Shown here one piece after another: positions 1 to 5,807 of a stretch of 6,421 nucleotides of DNA. Each line of letters begins with the position of its first letter. Position 1 is the stretch's first letter. The DNA lies in contig JAFPBC010000156.1 in NCBI GenBank assembly GCA_017390595.1, positions 1 to 6,421 of the forward strand. The letters are read 5' to 3'. The position numbers and the translations under genes were made by a program. Source of the DNA: Selenomonadales bacterium (lineage in GTDB: Bacteria; Bacillota; Negativicutes; RGIG982). A model generated the notes under the pieces. The model did not search any database. It saw only the letters and a list, made by a program, of their open reading frames with translations, and was not told the origin of the DNA.

Positions 1-447
1 CTCAAAGCGACCTTCCTTGATGAAAACGGCAAAGAAAAACCGATGGTAATGGGTTGCTACGGTGTCGGCGTCAGCCGTACGATGGCAGCTGCTATCGAAC
101 AGAACCACGACGAAAACGGTATCATCTGGGCGGCATCCATCGCTCCGTACCATGCTGTTATCGTACCGATCAATGCAAAAGACGAAGCACAGATGGCACT
201 TGCCGAAGAACTCTACGAAGCACTCGGTGCGGCAAAAGTAGAATGCGTCCTCGATGATCGTAAAGAACGTGCAGGCGTCAAATTCAAAGACGCAGACCTC
301 ATCGGTTATCCGCTCAAGATCACAGTTGGTCCGAAAGCTATCCAGGAAAACCAGATCGAAGTCAAAGTCAGAAAAACGGGTGAAACGTACTACTTCACAA
401 AAGAAACATATCTCGAAGAAGTACAAGCACTCCTCAAAACGCTGTAA
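1..447 (+). CDS. proS: Prolyl-tRNA synthetase, C-terminal part (5' end outside window)
   Basis: Cytoplasmic class II aminoacyl-tRNA synthetase that charges tRNA-Pro with proline using ATP. Only the last 148 residues are present; bacterial-type ProS is usually about 565-580 residues, so roughly a quarter is visible. The reading frame is open from base 1. Fragment residues 18-26 read GCYGVGVSR, which is class II motif 3 with the invariant Arg that contacts ATP. From about residue 50 (APYHAVIVPIN) to the C-terminus lies the HGTP-type anticodon-binding domain, including LDDRKERAGVKFKDADLIGYP from about residue 85, a stretch typical of ProS and related synthetases. The codons are strongly biased (GAA, AAA, CTC, CGT, ATC), as expected for a highly expressed gene. 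The TAA stop is followed three bases later by an intrinsic terminator, so proS is the last gene of its transcript. Assignment is by family recognition and is firm. Confidence 0.96.
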   Translation, partial: LKATFLDENGKEKPMVMGCYGVGVSRTMAAAIEQNHDENGIIWAASIAPYHAVIVPINAKDEAQMALAEELYEALGAAKVECVLDDRKERAGVKFKDADLIGYPLKITVGPKAIQENQIEVKVRKTGETYYFTKETYLEEVQALLKTL

Positions 448-450
448 GAT

Positions 451-482
451 AAAAAGACTGCAACTATGTTGCAGTCTTTTTT
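451..482 (+). terminator. Intrinsic terminator after proS
   Basis: A perfect 14-bp inverted repeat (451-464 with 468-481) closes a TAT loop. The core stem is GACTGCAAC/GTTGCAGTC, and the 3' arm runs into six T residues (477-482). A run of A on the 5' side pairs with the T run, so the hairpin could also stop transcription coming from the right, although no minus-strand gene faces it here. It starts three bases after the proS stop codon and separates proS from the rtcB-like gene. Confidence 0.93.
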
Positions 483-505
483 GTATATTGCGAGAAAAAA
501 TTATT

Positions 506-534
506 TTGCGGGAAGGAAATTTTGATTTTATAAC
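506..534 (+). promoter_or_regulatory. Candidate sigma-A/sigma-70 promoter for the RtcB-family gene
   Basis: TTGCGG (506-511) and TATAAC (529-534) are separated by 17 bases. They lie between the proS terminator and the RtcB gene, which needs its own promoter because the terminator cuts it off from proS. Transcription would begin near 541 and leave a leader of about 27 bases. TATTAT at 536-541 is an alternative -10 box. The stretch is AT-rich, so chance matches are possible. Confidence 0.45.
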
Positions 535-567
535 GTATTATAGTAATTGAGAGAGGGATGAAATAAT

Positions 568-1692
568 ATGATTATAGTACGTGGTAAATATAACGAAGCA
601 AAGATATATACAGACAGTATAGAACCGACTGCCGAAAGTCAGATAAAGACGTTGTGCGACCAAGCGTATATGGCAGGCAGCCGCGTGCGTATCATGCCCG
701 ACGTGCACGCAGGCAAAGGCTGTACCATCGGCACGACGCTGACGATCGGAGACTATGTCGTAGCGAATCTCGTCGGTGTCGATATCGGCTGCGGTATGCT
801 GACTGTTCAGCTTACAGAGAAGCGACTTGACTTACCGAAGCTCGACAGCTTTATTCGGGAGAACATTCCCGCAGGTCGAATGGTGCGTGAACGGCCGCAC
901 AGAAGTCACGGCAGGATCAAGGTAGAAGAGCTTTATTGTTATCACAAGGTAGATACGCGCCGTGCAAGAGAAAGCCTCGGTACGCTCGGCGGAGGCAATC
1001 ACTTTATCGAGGTAGACCGTGATGACGAAGGTGTGCTGTATCTTGTCATTCACTCAGGCAGTCGCAATCTCGGTCTGCAGGTAGCAGAACATTATCAAAA
1101 AAGAGCGTATGATGCCATCGGCGGGAAAGCGCAAAAAGAGATACCGTACGAGCTTGCACCGCTTACGGGACAAGACAAAGAGGAATATCTTGCCGATATG
1201 GCATTGATGCAGCGGTATGCCGAGCTTAATCGGCAGATCATCAAAGAAGTTATCTTAGATGGGATGAAGCTTCACGAAGAAGATTCATTTACGACGATAC
1301 ACAACTACATCGATACCGAAGAAATGATCCTACGCAAGGGGGCTGTCTCGGCAAAACGCGGAGAACGACTGCTCATCCCGTTCAATATGCGTGACGGAAG
1401 TCTGATCTGCACAGGACTCGGTAACGAAGAATGGAACTGTTCGGCACCGCACGGCGCGGGAAGACGATTCAGCCGCCGAACCGCGGAAAACAGCTTCACG
1501 CTGGCTGAGTTTAAAAAAGAGATGGGCGATATCTTCACGACATCCGTTTCAAAAGGCACGCTCGATGAATGTCCGATGGCGTACAAGTCGATGGACGATA
1601 TCCTGCCGTATATCAACGATACCGTCCGCATCGAAAAACGAATACGACCCATTTATAATTTCAAGGCGAGCGAGAAGTTTGGGCGAAGATAA
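568..1692 (+). CDS. rtcB: RtcB-family 3'-phosphate/5'-OH RNA ligase
   Basis: The family is a GTP- and Mn2+-dependent RNA ligase that joins a 3'-phosphate or 2',3'-cyclic phosphate end to a 5'-OH end, used in tRNA splicing or RNA repair. All six catalytic or metal-binding positions known from Pyrococcus RtcB have visible counterparts: Asp72 and Cys75 (GVDIGCGM), His145 (GGGNHFIE), His162 (HSGSRNLG), His245 (IHNY), and His295 in SAPHGAGR, the histidine that carries GMP. The N-terminal motif MPDVHAGKGCTIG (43-55) is also typical. At 374 residues it is shorter than E. coli RtcB (408) and archaeal RtcB (about 480), which fits the short bacterial branch. The ATG at 568 follows a purine-rich site (GAGAGGG, 551-557); an ATG at 558 meets a stop after two codons. 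The gene stands alone between a terminator and a convergent gene, with no archease, rtcA, rtcR or prfH in view. The cellular substrate cannot be told from sequence. Confidence 0.93.
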   Translation: MIIVRGKYNEAKIYTDSIEPTAESQIKTLCDQAYMAGSRVRIMPDVHAGKGCTIGTTLTIGDYVVANLVGVDIGCGMLTVQLTEKRLDLPKLDSFIRENIPAGRMVRERPHRSHGRIKVEELYCYHKVDTRRARESLGTLGGGNHFIEVDRDDEGVLYLVIHSGSRNLGLQVAEHYQKRAYDAIGGKAQKEIPYELAPLTGQDKEEYLADMALMQRYAELNRQIIKEVILDGMKLHEEDSFTTIHNYIDTEEMILRKGAVSAKRGERLLIPFNMRDGSLICTGLGNEEWNCSAPHGAGRRFSRRTAENSFTLAEFKKEMGDIFTTSVSKGTLDECPMAYKSMDDILPYINDTVRIEKRIRPIYNFKASEKFGRR

Positions 1693-1734
1693 GTAAGAGA
1701 GTATGTTTTTCTATATAAAGAGAAATAGGGAAAA

Positions 1735-1773
1735 ACAAAAAGGGTATGCACAAATGTGCATACCCTTTGTTTT
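1735..1773. terminator. Bidirectional intrinsic terminator between convergent genes
   Basis: The hairpin arms AAAGGGTATGCAC (1739-1751) and GTGCATACCCTTT (1756-1768) pair perfectly over 13 bp around a loop of about 4 bases. They are flanked by an A-rich tract on the left (1731-1740) and TTTGTTTT on the right (1766-1773). Allowing one bulged A extends the pairing into these tracts. Reading rightward it follows the RtcB gene by about 45 bases; reading leftward it follows the DUF1858 gene by about 40 bases and ends in a U-rich tract. One element therefore serves both convergent genes. Confidence 0.88.
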
Positions 1774-1812
1774 GCGATATTCATTCGAAAGCGAATTGCT
1801 TCCAAGTGAGTA

Positions 1813-2010
1813 TTATTCGCCGATAGCGTTGTTTAATGCTTCCATCAAACGATCGATATCGATGCCGTGTGCGCCTGCGCCCTGTTCAATATTTTCGAAA
1901 CGAGCAGCTGCACAGCCGAGGCAACCCATGCCGAAGCTTACGAAAACTTCAACCGTCTGCGGGTAACGCTGAACAACTTCCATGATGCCCATGTCTTTTG
2001 TCAATTTCAT
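1813..2010 (-). CDS. DUF1858-domain small redox-disulfide protein
   Basis: A 65-residue protein that is one complete DUF1858 domain, a family also described as hybrid-cluster-protein-associated redox disulfide domain. The opening MKLTKDMGIMEVVQRYPQTV and the central MGCLGC, a CxxC pair at residues 30 and 33 followed by an Ala-rich helix start, are the family signature. The C-terminal GIDIDRLMEALN helix is also typical. The CxxC motif suggests a thiol-disulfide or metal-linked role, but no member's reaction is firmly known to me, so function stays open. There is no signal peptide, so it should be cytoplasmic. The start is well fixed: AAGGAGGT sits 8 bases upstream, and an extended -10 promoter lies just beyond it. 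It is a single-gene unit, convergent with rtcB and divergent from the dcw cluster, so context gives little about its job. Confidence 0.88.
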   Translation of the reverse strand: MKLTKDMGIMEVVQRYPQTVEVFVSFGMGCLGCAAARFENIEQGAGAHGIDIDRLMEALNNAIGE

Positions 2011-2018
2011 GTTGCAGT

Positions 2019-2026
2019 ACCTCCTT
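2019..2026 (-). promoter_or_regulatory. Strong ribosome binding site of the DUF1858 gene
   Basis: On the minus strand this reads AAGGAGGT, a near-full match to the anti-Shine-Dalgarno sequence, 8 bases before the ATG at 2010. It fixes the start codon and suggests efficient translation. Confidence 0.88.
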
Positions 2027-2042
2027 GTATAAGCTATTCTTT

Positions 2043-2072
2043 ATTATACCACAGATCGTGCTGATTTTTCAT
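2043..2072 (-). promoter_or_regulatory. Extended -10 promoter of the DUF1858 gene
   Basis: The minus strand carries TGGTATAAT (2051 to 2043), a consensus -10 hexamer with the TGn extension. A weaker -35 candidate, ATGAAA (2072 to 2067), lies 18 bases upstream. An extended -10 element can compensate for a poor -35 box. Transcription would start near 2036, giving a leader of about 26 bases that includes the strong ribosome binding site. Confidence 0.7.
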
Positions 2073-2206
2073 CTGAAAATATAATGTATTTTGTTTGTAT
2101 GGCAACTTTTTTTATGATAAGATGATGTACAGCAGACCATATGTTATGTATATGCGATAGGACTTTAGTCACAAAAACATAAATAAAAAAGAGAAAAGCT
2201 GATTTT

Positions 2207-2235
2207 TTTACATTTCAAAGAAGGATTTTTATTTT
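2207..2235 (+). promoter_or_regulatory. Candidate promoter of the dcw cluster (rsmH)
   Basis: TTTACA (2207-2212) and TATTTT (2230-2235) are 17 bases apart. Transcription would start near 2242 with a leader of about 65 bases. A second candidate upstream is TTGTTT (2091-2096), 16 bases, then TATGAT (2113-2118), which would give a leader of about 180 bases. The cluster must be read from somewhere in 2027-2306 because the neighbouring gene is divergent, but the AT richness makes the exact choice uncertain. Confidence 0.33.
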
Positions 2236-2306
2236 TTTCACTAGAAAACGTAAAAATATTGAAGCAGCAGAAGTCTGCTAAAAAAGAGTTTGAGGTGGCT
2301 TTCTGC

Positions 2307-3239
2307 ATGGAGTTTCATCATATTAGTGTATTGCGTGACGAGTCGGTCCGCGGATTGGTGACGAAAGCGGACGGAATATATGTCGATTGTACGTTGGGTG
2401 GCAGTGGTCATGCACGTGCGGTCATTGCGCAATTGAATGAGAATGCACGTTTTATCGGGATAGACCAAGATGAGGCGGCGATCCGCACGGCGAAAGAGCG
2501 TTTGGCCGATGCGCCGTGTCATGTTGATATCGTACACAGCAATTTTTATCGATTGCCTGCGATCTTGGCTGAGCTCGGTATTGATAAAGTGGATGGATTT
2601 TTGTTTGACTTGGGGGTATCTTCGCATCAGCTTGATATTGCCGAGCGCGGTTTCTCTTATATGCAGGACGCGCCGCTCGATATGCGTATGAATCCCGAGC
2701 AGAAGTTTTCGGCGTATGATGTGGTCAACACGTATTCCGAGAGCGAGCTTCATGATATCATTTCGTCGTACGGTGAAGAACGCTGGTCGAAACGTATCGC
2801 GCAGTTTATCGTAAAAGAGCGTCAGACGAAGCCGATCGAGACGACGTTCGAGCTTGTCAGCGTTATCAAAAAGGCTGTGCCCGCAGGCGCACGCAAGGAC
2901 GGTCCGCATCCTGCCAAGCGGACGTTCCAGGCGATCCGTATCGAGGTCAACAATGAGCTTGGTATCTTGGAAGATACGTTCCGCTCCGCAGTAGAGCACT
3001 TGAATACGGGCGGTCGTATCTGCGTTATCACGTTCCATTCGCTGGAAGACCGTATCACGAAGAAGACGTTCCAACAGTTGGCGAAAAATTGTATCTGTCC
3101 GCCATCGCTTCCGATCTGCACGTGTTCGCATCGTGCGCAGATACGGACGGTAGGTAAGGCGATCGCGCCGTCGGCAGAGGAACTCGAATATAATCCGCGC
3201 GCACGCAGTGCGAAGTTGAGGATCGCGGAGAAGTTATGA
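2307..3239 (+). CDS. rsmH: 16S rRNA (cytosine(1402)-N(4))-methyltransferase RsmH
   Basis: RsmH (MraW) uses S-adenosylmethionine to methylate N4 of C1402 in the decoding centre of 16S rRNA. The ATG at 2307 gives 310 residues, the usual family size, with GAGGTGG (2292-2298) 8 bases upstream. An in-frame TTG at 2259 would add 16 non-conserved residues without a ribosome binding site and was rejected. Visible family motifs are HHISVL (4-9), the SAM-binding loop DCTLGGSGH (27-35), IGIDQD (50-55), DLGVSS (101-106), RGFSYMQDAPLDMRM near 114-128, KRTFQAIRIEVNNEL in the second half, ITFHSLEDR and the C-terminal RSAKLRIAEKL. It is the first gene of the dcw cluster here; ftsL begins 39 bases downstream on the same strand. 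Nothing looks truncated or unusual apart from the missing mraZ upstream. Confidence 0.97.
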   Translation: MEFHHISVLRDESVRGLVTKADGIYVDCTLGGSGHARAVIAQLNENARFIGIDQDEAAIRTAKERLADAPCHVDIVHSNFYRLPAILAELGIDKVDGFLFDLGVSSHQLDIAERGFSYMQDAPLDMRMNPEQKFSAYDVVNTYSESELHDIISSYGEERWSKRIAQFIVKERQTKPIETTFELVSVIKKAVPAGARKDGPHPAKRTFQAIRIEVNNELGILEDTFRSAVEHLNTGGRICVITFHSLEDRITKKTFQQLAKNCICPPSLPICTCSHRAQIRTVGKAIAPSAEELEYNPRARSAKLRIAEKL

Positions 3240-3261
3240 TCTTGGGGAGAGAATATTGAGG

Positions 3262-3269
3262 AAGGAGGT
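3262..3269 (+). promoter_or_regulatory. Ribosome binding site that fixes the TTG start of ftsL
   Basis: AAGGAGGT lies 9 bases before the TTG at 3279. No ATG or GTG in the frame lies at a better distance, and the next in-frame Met (residue 48) falls inside the transmembrane segment, so TTG is the supported start. Confidence 0.85.
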
Positions 3270-3278
3270 CGCATAGCT

Positions 3279-3749
3279 TTGTTAGTAAAAGAACGAGTCG
3301 TAATTGAAGAGCCATATGAAGAGTATGCGCCTAAGAAGCAGTCTGCACCTCCGCGCACGAAGAATGTGCGTAAGACGAAGCCGAATCGTCGTTTGCTCGG
3401 TTATTTTGCAGCGATATTTATGTTGCTGGTCTTGGCAAGTACGGCGACGAGCTGTATGAGTGCTTGGAGCTTCGATGCGACGAAATCGCTCAGAACGGAT
3501 AAAGAGACGTTGGCGAAGCTCGTGAAGGAGAATGAACATCTTCAGTTGGATCTGGCTCGGTTAAAATCACCGGAACGCATTCAAGCGATCGCAAAAGATG
3601 AGTTGAAGATGTCTGTGCCGAAGGTGGATTATCGTCCGACGACGAGAACGGTAGCGGCGCCGACACCGCAGGTACAGGTGCCGAAACAGACTGCGACGAA
3701 CAACATTGTCGTCAAAATGGAGAACTTTATTAAGAATATCATTTCATAA
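3279..3749 (+). CDS. ftsL: Cell division protein FtsL (FtsL/DivIC-like), with C-terminal extension
   Basis: FtsL is a bitopic membrane protein of the divisome; it partners DivIC/FtsB and helps recruit and activate the septal PBP and FtsW. The 156-residue product has a basic, Pro-rich cytoplasmic N-terminus (1-38, with K/R clusters at 26-38), one transmembrane segment (about 39-60), and then a heptad-like coiled-coil region (about 70-96). The family-type motif SPERIQAIAKDELKM follows at 97-111. Sequence identity in this family is low, so assignment rests on topology, this motif and the location between rsmH and the PBP. Beyond residue 111 is an unusual tail of about 45 residues: a Pro/Thr/Gln-rich linker (114-140), then a short amphipathic-looking end (143-156). 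FtsL of B. subtilis and E. coli are about 117-121 residues and lack this tail. The start is TTG behind a strong ribosome binding site. Confidence 0.87.
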   Translation: MLVKERVVIEEPYEEYAPKKQSAPPRTKNVRKTKPNRRLLGYFAAIFMLLVLASTATSCMSAWSFDATKSLRTDKETLAKLVKENEHLQLDLARLKSPERIQAIAKDELKMSVPKVDYRPTTRTVAAPTPQVQVPKQTATNNIVVKMENFIKNIIS

Positions 3750-3776
3750 GAAACAAGGTACGCGGATCCGGACATT

Positions 3777-3782
3777 GGAGGG
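3777..3782 (+). promoter_or_regulatory. Ribosome binding site that decides the PBP start
   Basis: GGAGGG directly abuts an ATG at 3783, leaving no spacer, which is too close for normal initiation. The in-frame TTG at 3789 has a spacing of 6-7 bases, which is near optimal, so TTG is preferred. The two choices differ by only two residues (Met-Arg). Confidence 0.65.
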
Positions 3783-3788
3783 ATGCGA

Positions 3789-5693
3789 TTGGCATCGACT
3801 GCTCATGTTGTTATTCGGAAACGAGTCGCCTTGTTTTTTATTTTGTTTATGCTGTGTTTGGCGGGACTTGGGCTGAGGCTCATGTATCTGCAGGGGTATC
3901 AAAACGAGTGGCTGACGGAGCGGGCACAGGATCAACGTATCCGTTTGATACCTGTGGAGGCGAAACGCGGTACGATCTACGACAGGAACGGTAAGGTTTT
4001 GGCAGAGAGCGTGAGCGCGCTTTCGGTCTACGCGATCCCTGCGGAAGTGGAGAATGTAAGAGAGACGGCAGCCGCATTGGCGGCTGTTTTGAATTTGGAC
4101 GTGGAGAAGATCGAGAAGAAGCTTGCGCGCAGGCAGTCGTTCGTATGGCTTGCGCGGCGCGTTGATCCTAAGATAGCTGACGCGGTGCGTGCGCTTCGTT
4201 TGTCGGGGGTCGATGTGTCGGAGGAGAGTCGGCGTACGTATCCGAACGAAGAGGCGGGCGCACATATTCTCGGTTTTGTCGGTGCGGATAATCAAGGCCT
4301 TGATGGGATCGAGCTGATGATGGATAAGTATCTCTTCGGAACGGGCGGCGGTGTCGTGGCGGAGTATGATGCGAGCGGTAAGGAGATACCGTATGCACCG
4401 TACCGTTATGAGAAGCCGACTGAGGGGCAGGATGTGTATTTGACGCTCGACTTGGTCTTGCAGCAGCTTGCCGAGCGAGAGCTTGCACGTGTGGTGGAGG
4501 AGACGGGCGCGAAGGGCGGGTCTATCCTTTTGATGGATCCGCGATCGGGAGAGGTCTTGGCGATGGCGAATCGTCCGACGTACGATCCGAATCAGTTCGG
4601 TGAATATCCCGCTTCTTCCTGGCGCAATATCGGTGTGACGAATGCGTATGAACCTGGTTCTACGTTCAAGGTGCTGACGACGGCCGCCGCGCTGAATGAA
4701 GGTGTCGTGACGGTCGATGATCGGTTTTTTGACGGTGGCGATATCGAGGTGCAGGGAAGAAGGATACACTGCTGGAAGCATGGTGGGCATGGGAGCGTGT
4801 CGTTTCGCGAAGTCGTGGAAGGTTCGTGCAATGTCGGATTCGTCGGTGTGGGTCTTCGGCTTGGGGCGGAGCGGTTTTATTCGTATCTGAAGTCATTCGG
4901 TCTGGGGAGCGCAACGGGGATATCGCTCCCGGGGGAAGCCGGCGGTATCATGATACCCGAGGCGAAGGCGGTGCCGCTCAACCTAGCGACGATGGCGATG
5001 GGGCAGAGCATTGCCGTAACGCCGATACAACTGCTTGCGGCTGTGTCGGCGGCGATAAACGGCGGTGTATGGCATGAGCCGCGTATCGTCAGAGAGGTTC
5101 GCGATGCAAGCGGTGCTGTGGTGGAGTCGTTCGCTTTGGACGAAGGTCGTCGCGTTATCCGTGAGGAGGTATCGGCAGTCGTCAGAGAGCTTCTCGCGGG
5201 CGTCGTGGCAAACGGTACGGGCAAGAACGGTGCGCTTGAGGGCTATCGTGTCGGCGGTAAGACGGGGACAGCGCAGAAGGTGGGTGCGGGCGGATATATG
5301 CAAGGCAAGTACATCGCTTCGTTCGTCGGTTTTTTGCCTGCCGATGCGCCCGAGCTTGCGATGCTCGTCGTGATAGACGAACCGAGCGGTATGTACTACG
5401 GCGGTCAGGTAGCCGCGCCTGTTTTTCCTGCGTTGATGAAAGATGCCGTTGATTACTGTAAGATCGCGCGAACAGAAATAAGTGAGACTGACGAAGAGGC
5501 AGAGCTTATCGAGGTGCCCGATGTGGTTGGCCGCGAGATGGATGACGGTGTGCGTTTGCTGAGAGAGTGCGCGCTTATGCCCGAGTGTATCGGGGAGGGC
5601 GCTGTCGTGACACAAGTACCGCCGACGGGAAGTCGCGTGATGAAAGGGACGAAGGTGCTGCTCTATCTTGGGTCATCGCGGAAAGATGAGTAA
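3789..5693 (+). CDS. Class B penicillin-binding protein with PASTA domain (SpoVD/FtsI-like transpeptidase)
   Basis: Membrane-anchored D,D-transpeptidase that cross-links peptidoglycan stem peptides, probably at the division septum. Numbering is from the TTG; an ATG at 3783 would add two residues. After a short basic N-terminus comes one transmembrane anchor (about 13-30). The PBP dimerisation domain (about 58-205) opens with RGTIYDRNG (60-68) and contains RRTYPNEEAGAHILGFVG. The transpeptidase domain (about 240-550) has all three penicillin-interacting motifs: STFK with nucleophile Ser291 and Lys294, SCN (346-348), and KTG (491-493). One PASTA domain (about 575-630, EVPDVVGREM to LLYLG) closes the protein. 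At 634 residues it matches SpoVD-type proteins, which have one PASTA; B. subtilis PbpB has two. Position between ftsL and murE, as the only PBP there, argues for the vegetative FtsI role despite SpoVD resemblance. It follows ftsL by 39 bases and is probably cotranscribed. Confidence 0.94.
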   Translation: MASTAHVVIRKRVALFFILFMLCLAGLGLRLMYLQGYQNEWLTERAQDQRIRLIPVEAKRGTIYDRNGKVLAESVSALSVYAIPAEVENVRETAAALAAVLNLDVEKIEKKLARRQSFVWLARRVDPKIADAVRALRLSGVDVSEESRRTYPNEEAGAHILGFVGADNQGLDGIELMMDKYLFGTGGGVVAEYDASGKEIPYAPYRYEKPTEGQDVYLTLDLVLQQLAERELARVVEETGAKGGSILLMDPRSGEVLAMANRPTYDPNQFGEYPASSWRNIGVTNAYEPGSTFKVLTTAAALNEGVVTVDDRFFDGGDIEVQGRRIHCWKHGGHGSVSFREVVEGSCNVGFVGVGLRLGAERFYSYLKSFGLGSATGISLPGEAGGIMIPEAKAVPLNLATMAMGQSIAVTPIQLLAAVSAAINGGVWHEPRIVREVRDASGAVVESFALDEGRRVIREEVSAVVRELLAGVVANGTGKNGALEGYRVGGKTGTAQKVGAGGYMQGKYIASFVGFLPADAPELAMLVVIDEPSGMYYGGQVAAPVFPALMKDAVDYCKIARTEISETDEEAELIEVPDVVGREMDDGVRLLRECALMPECIGEGAVVTQVPPTGSRVMKGTKVLLYLGSSRKDE

Positions 5694-5736
5694 AATGGGA
5701 AGAATATCATGCGAATATGAAAAGAATAATAGACTT

Positions 5737-5764
5737 TTGTCAGGATATCATATAAAATTATAAA
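5737..5764 (+). promoter_or_regulatory. Candidate internal promoter for murE and downstream genes
   Basis: TTGTCA (5737-5742; 5 of 6 consensus bases) and TATAAA (5759-5764; 5 of 6) are 16 bases apart within the 114-base gap between the PBP gene and murE. Initiation near 5771 would give a leader of about 37 bases containing the murE ribosome binding site. No terminator is seen in the gap, so read-through from the upstream cluster is likely as well. Confidence 0.52.
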
Positions 5765-5807
5765 GATGTGGAAATACTGGTTTTAGAAATTGGGAGGCAT
5801 CAAAATA

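Larger units (their letters stand above)
2027..2306. other. AT-rich divergent intergenic region ahead of the dcw cluster
   Basis: These roughly 280 bases separate the minus-strand DUF1858 gene from rsmH. The left edge holds the DUF1858 promoter. The rest is very AT-rich with several T and A runs (2107-2113, 2203-2209, 2226-2239) and no gene I can support. In many bacteria mraZ sits immediately before rsmH; I see neither an mraZ reading frame nor the TGGGn-type repeats that MraZ binds. A short inverted repeat, AGCAG (2266-2270) with CTGCT (2275-2279), lies 12 bases before the rsmH ribosome binding site and is probably too weak to matter. Confidence 0.6.

Noticed and set aside
254..550. Plus-strand frame over the proS end and its terminator
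   Set aside because: Lys/Ser-rich alternative frame of proS running through a terminator hairpin; no domain.
1703..1966. Plus-strand frame across the shared terminator and the DUF1858 gene
   Set aside because: Overlaps the hairpin and is antisense to the well-supported DUF1858 gene.
2122..2160. Twelve-codon leader peptide frame (starts Met-Met-Tyr) upstream of rsmH
   Set aside because: No Shine-Dalgarno sequence, no attenuator-like hairpins and no run of regulatory codons; chance in AT-rich DNA.
2161..2170. Palindrome GACTTTAGTC as a possible operator
   Set aside because: Four-base arms are expected by chance in a 280-base region, and no second copy is seen.
2266..2279. Small inverted repeat AGCAG/CTGCT before the rsmH ribosome binding site
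   Set aside because: Only five base pairs and not followed by a T run, so neither a terminator nor a clear operator.
2259..2306. TTG-started 16-residue N-terminal extension of RsmH
   Set aside because: No ribosome binding site before the TTG and not part of the conserved family start; ATG at 2307 has GAGGTGG at good spacing.
2241..3131. Minus-strand open frame of 296 codons antisense to rsmH
   Set aside because: Shadow of the rsmH codon pattern, rich in Arg and Ile, with no family features.
3744..4790. Minus-strand open frame of 348 codons antisense to the PBP gene
   Set aside because: Arg/His/Thr-rich composition typical of the reverse complement of a biased gene. It has no recognisable domain and lies fully over a certain gene.
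4983..5615. Minus-strand open frame of 210 codons antisense to the PBP 3' half
   Set aside because: Another shadow frame with no domain and no promoter; the PBP motifs on the plus strand prove the coding strand.
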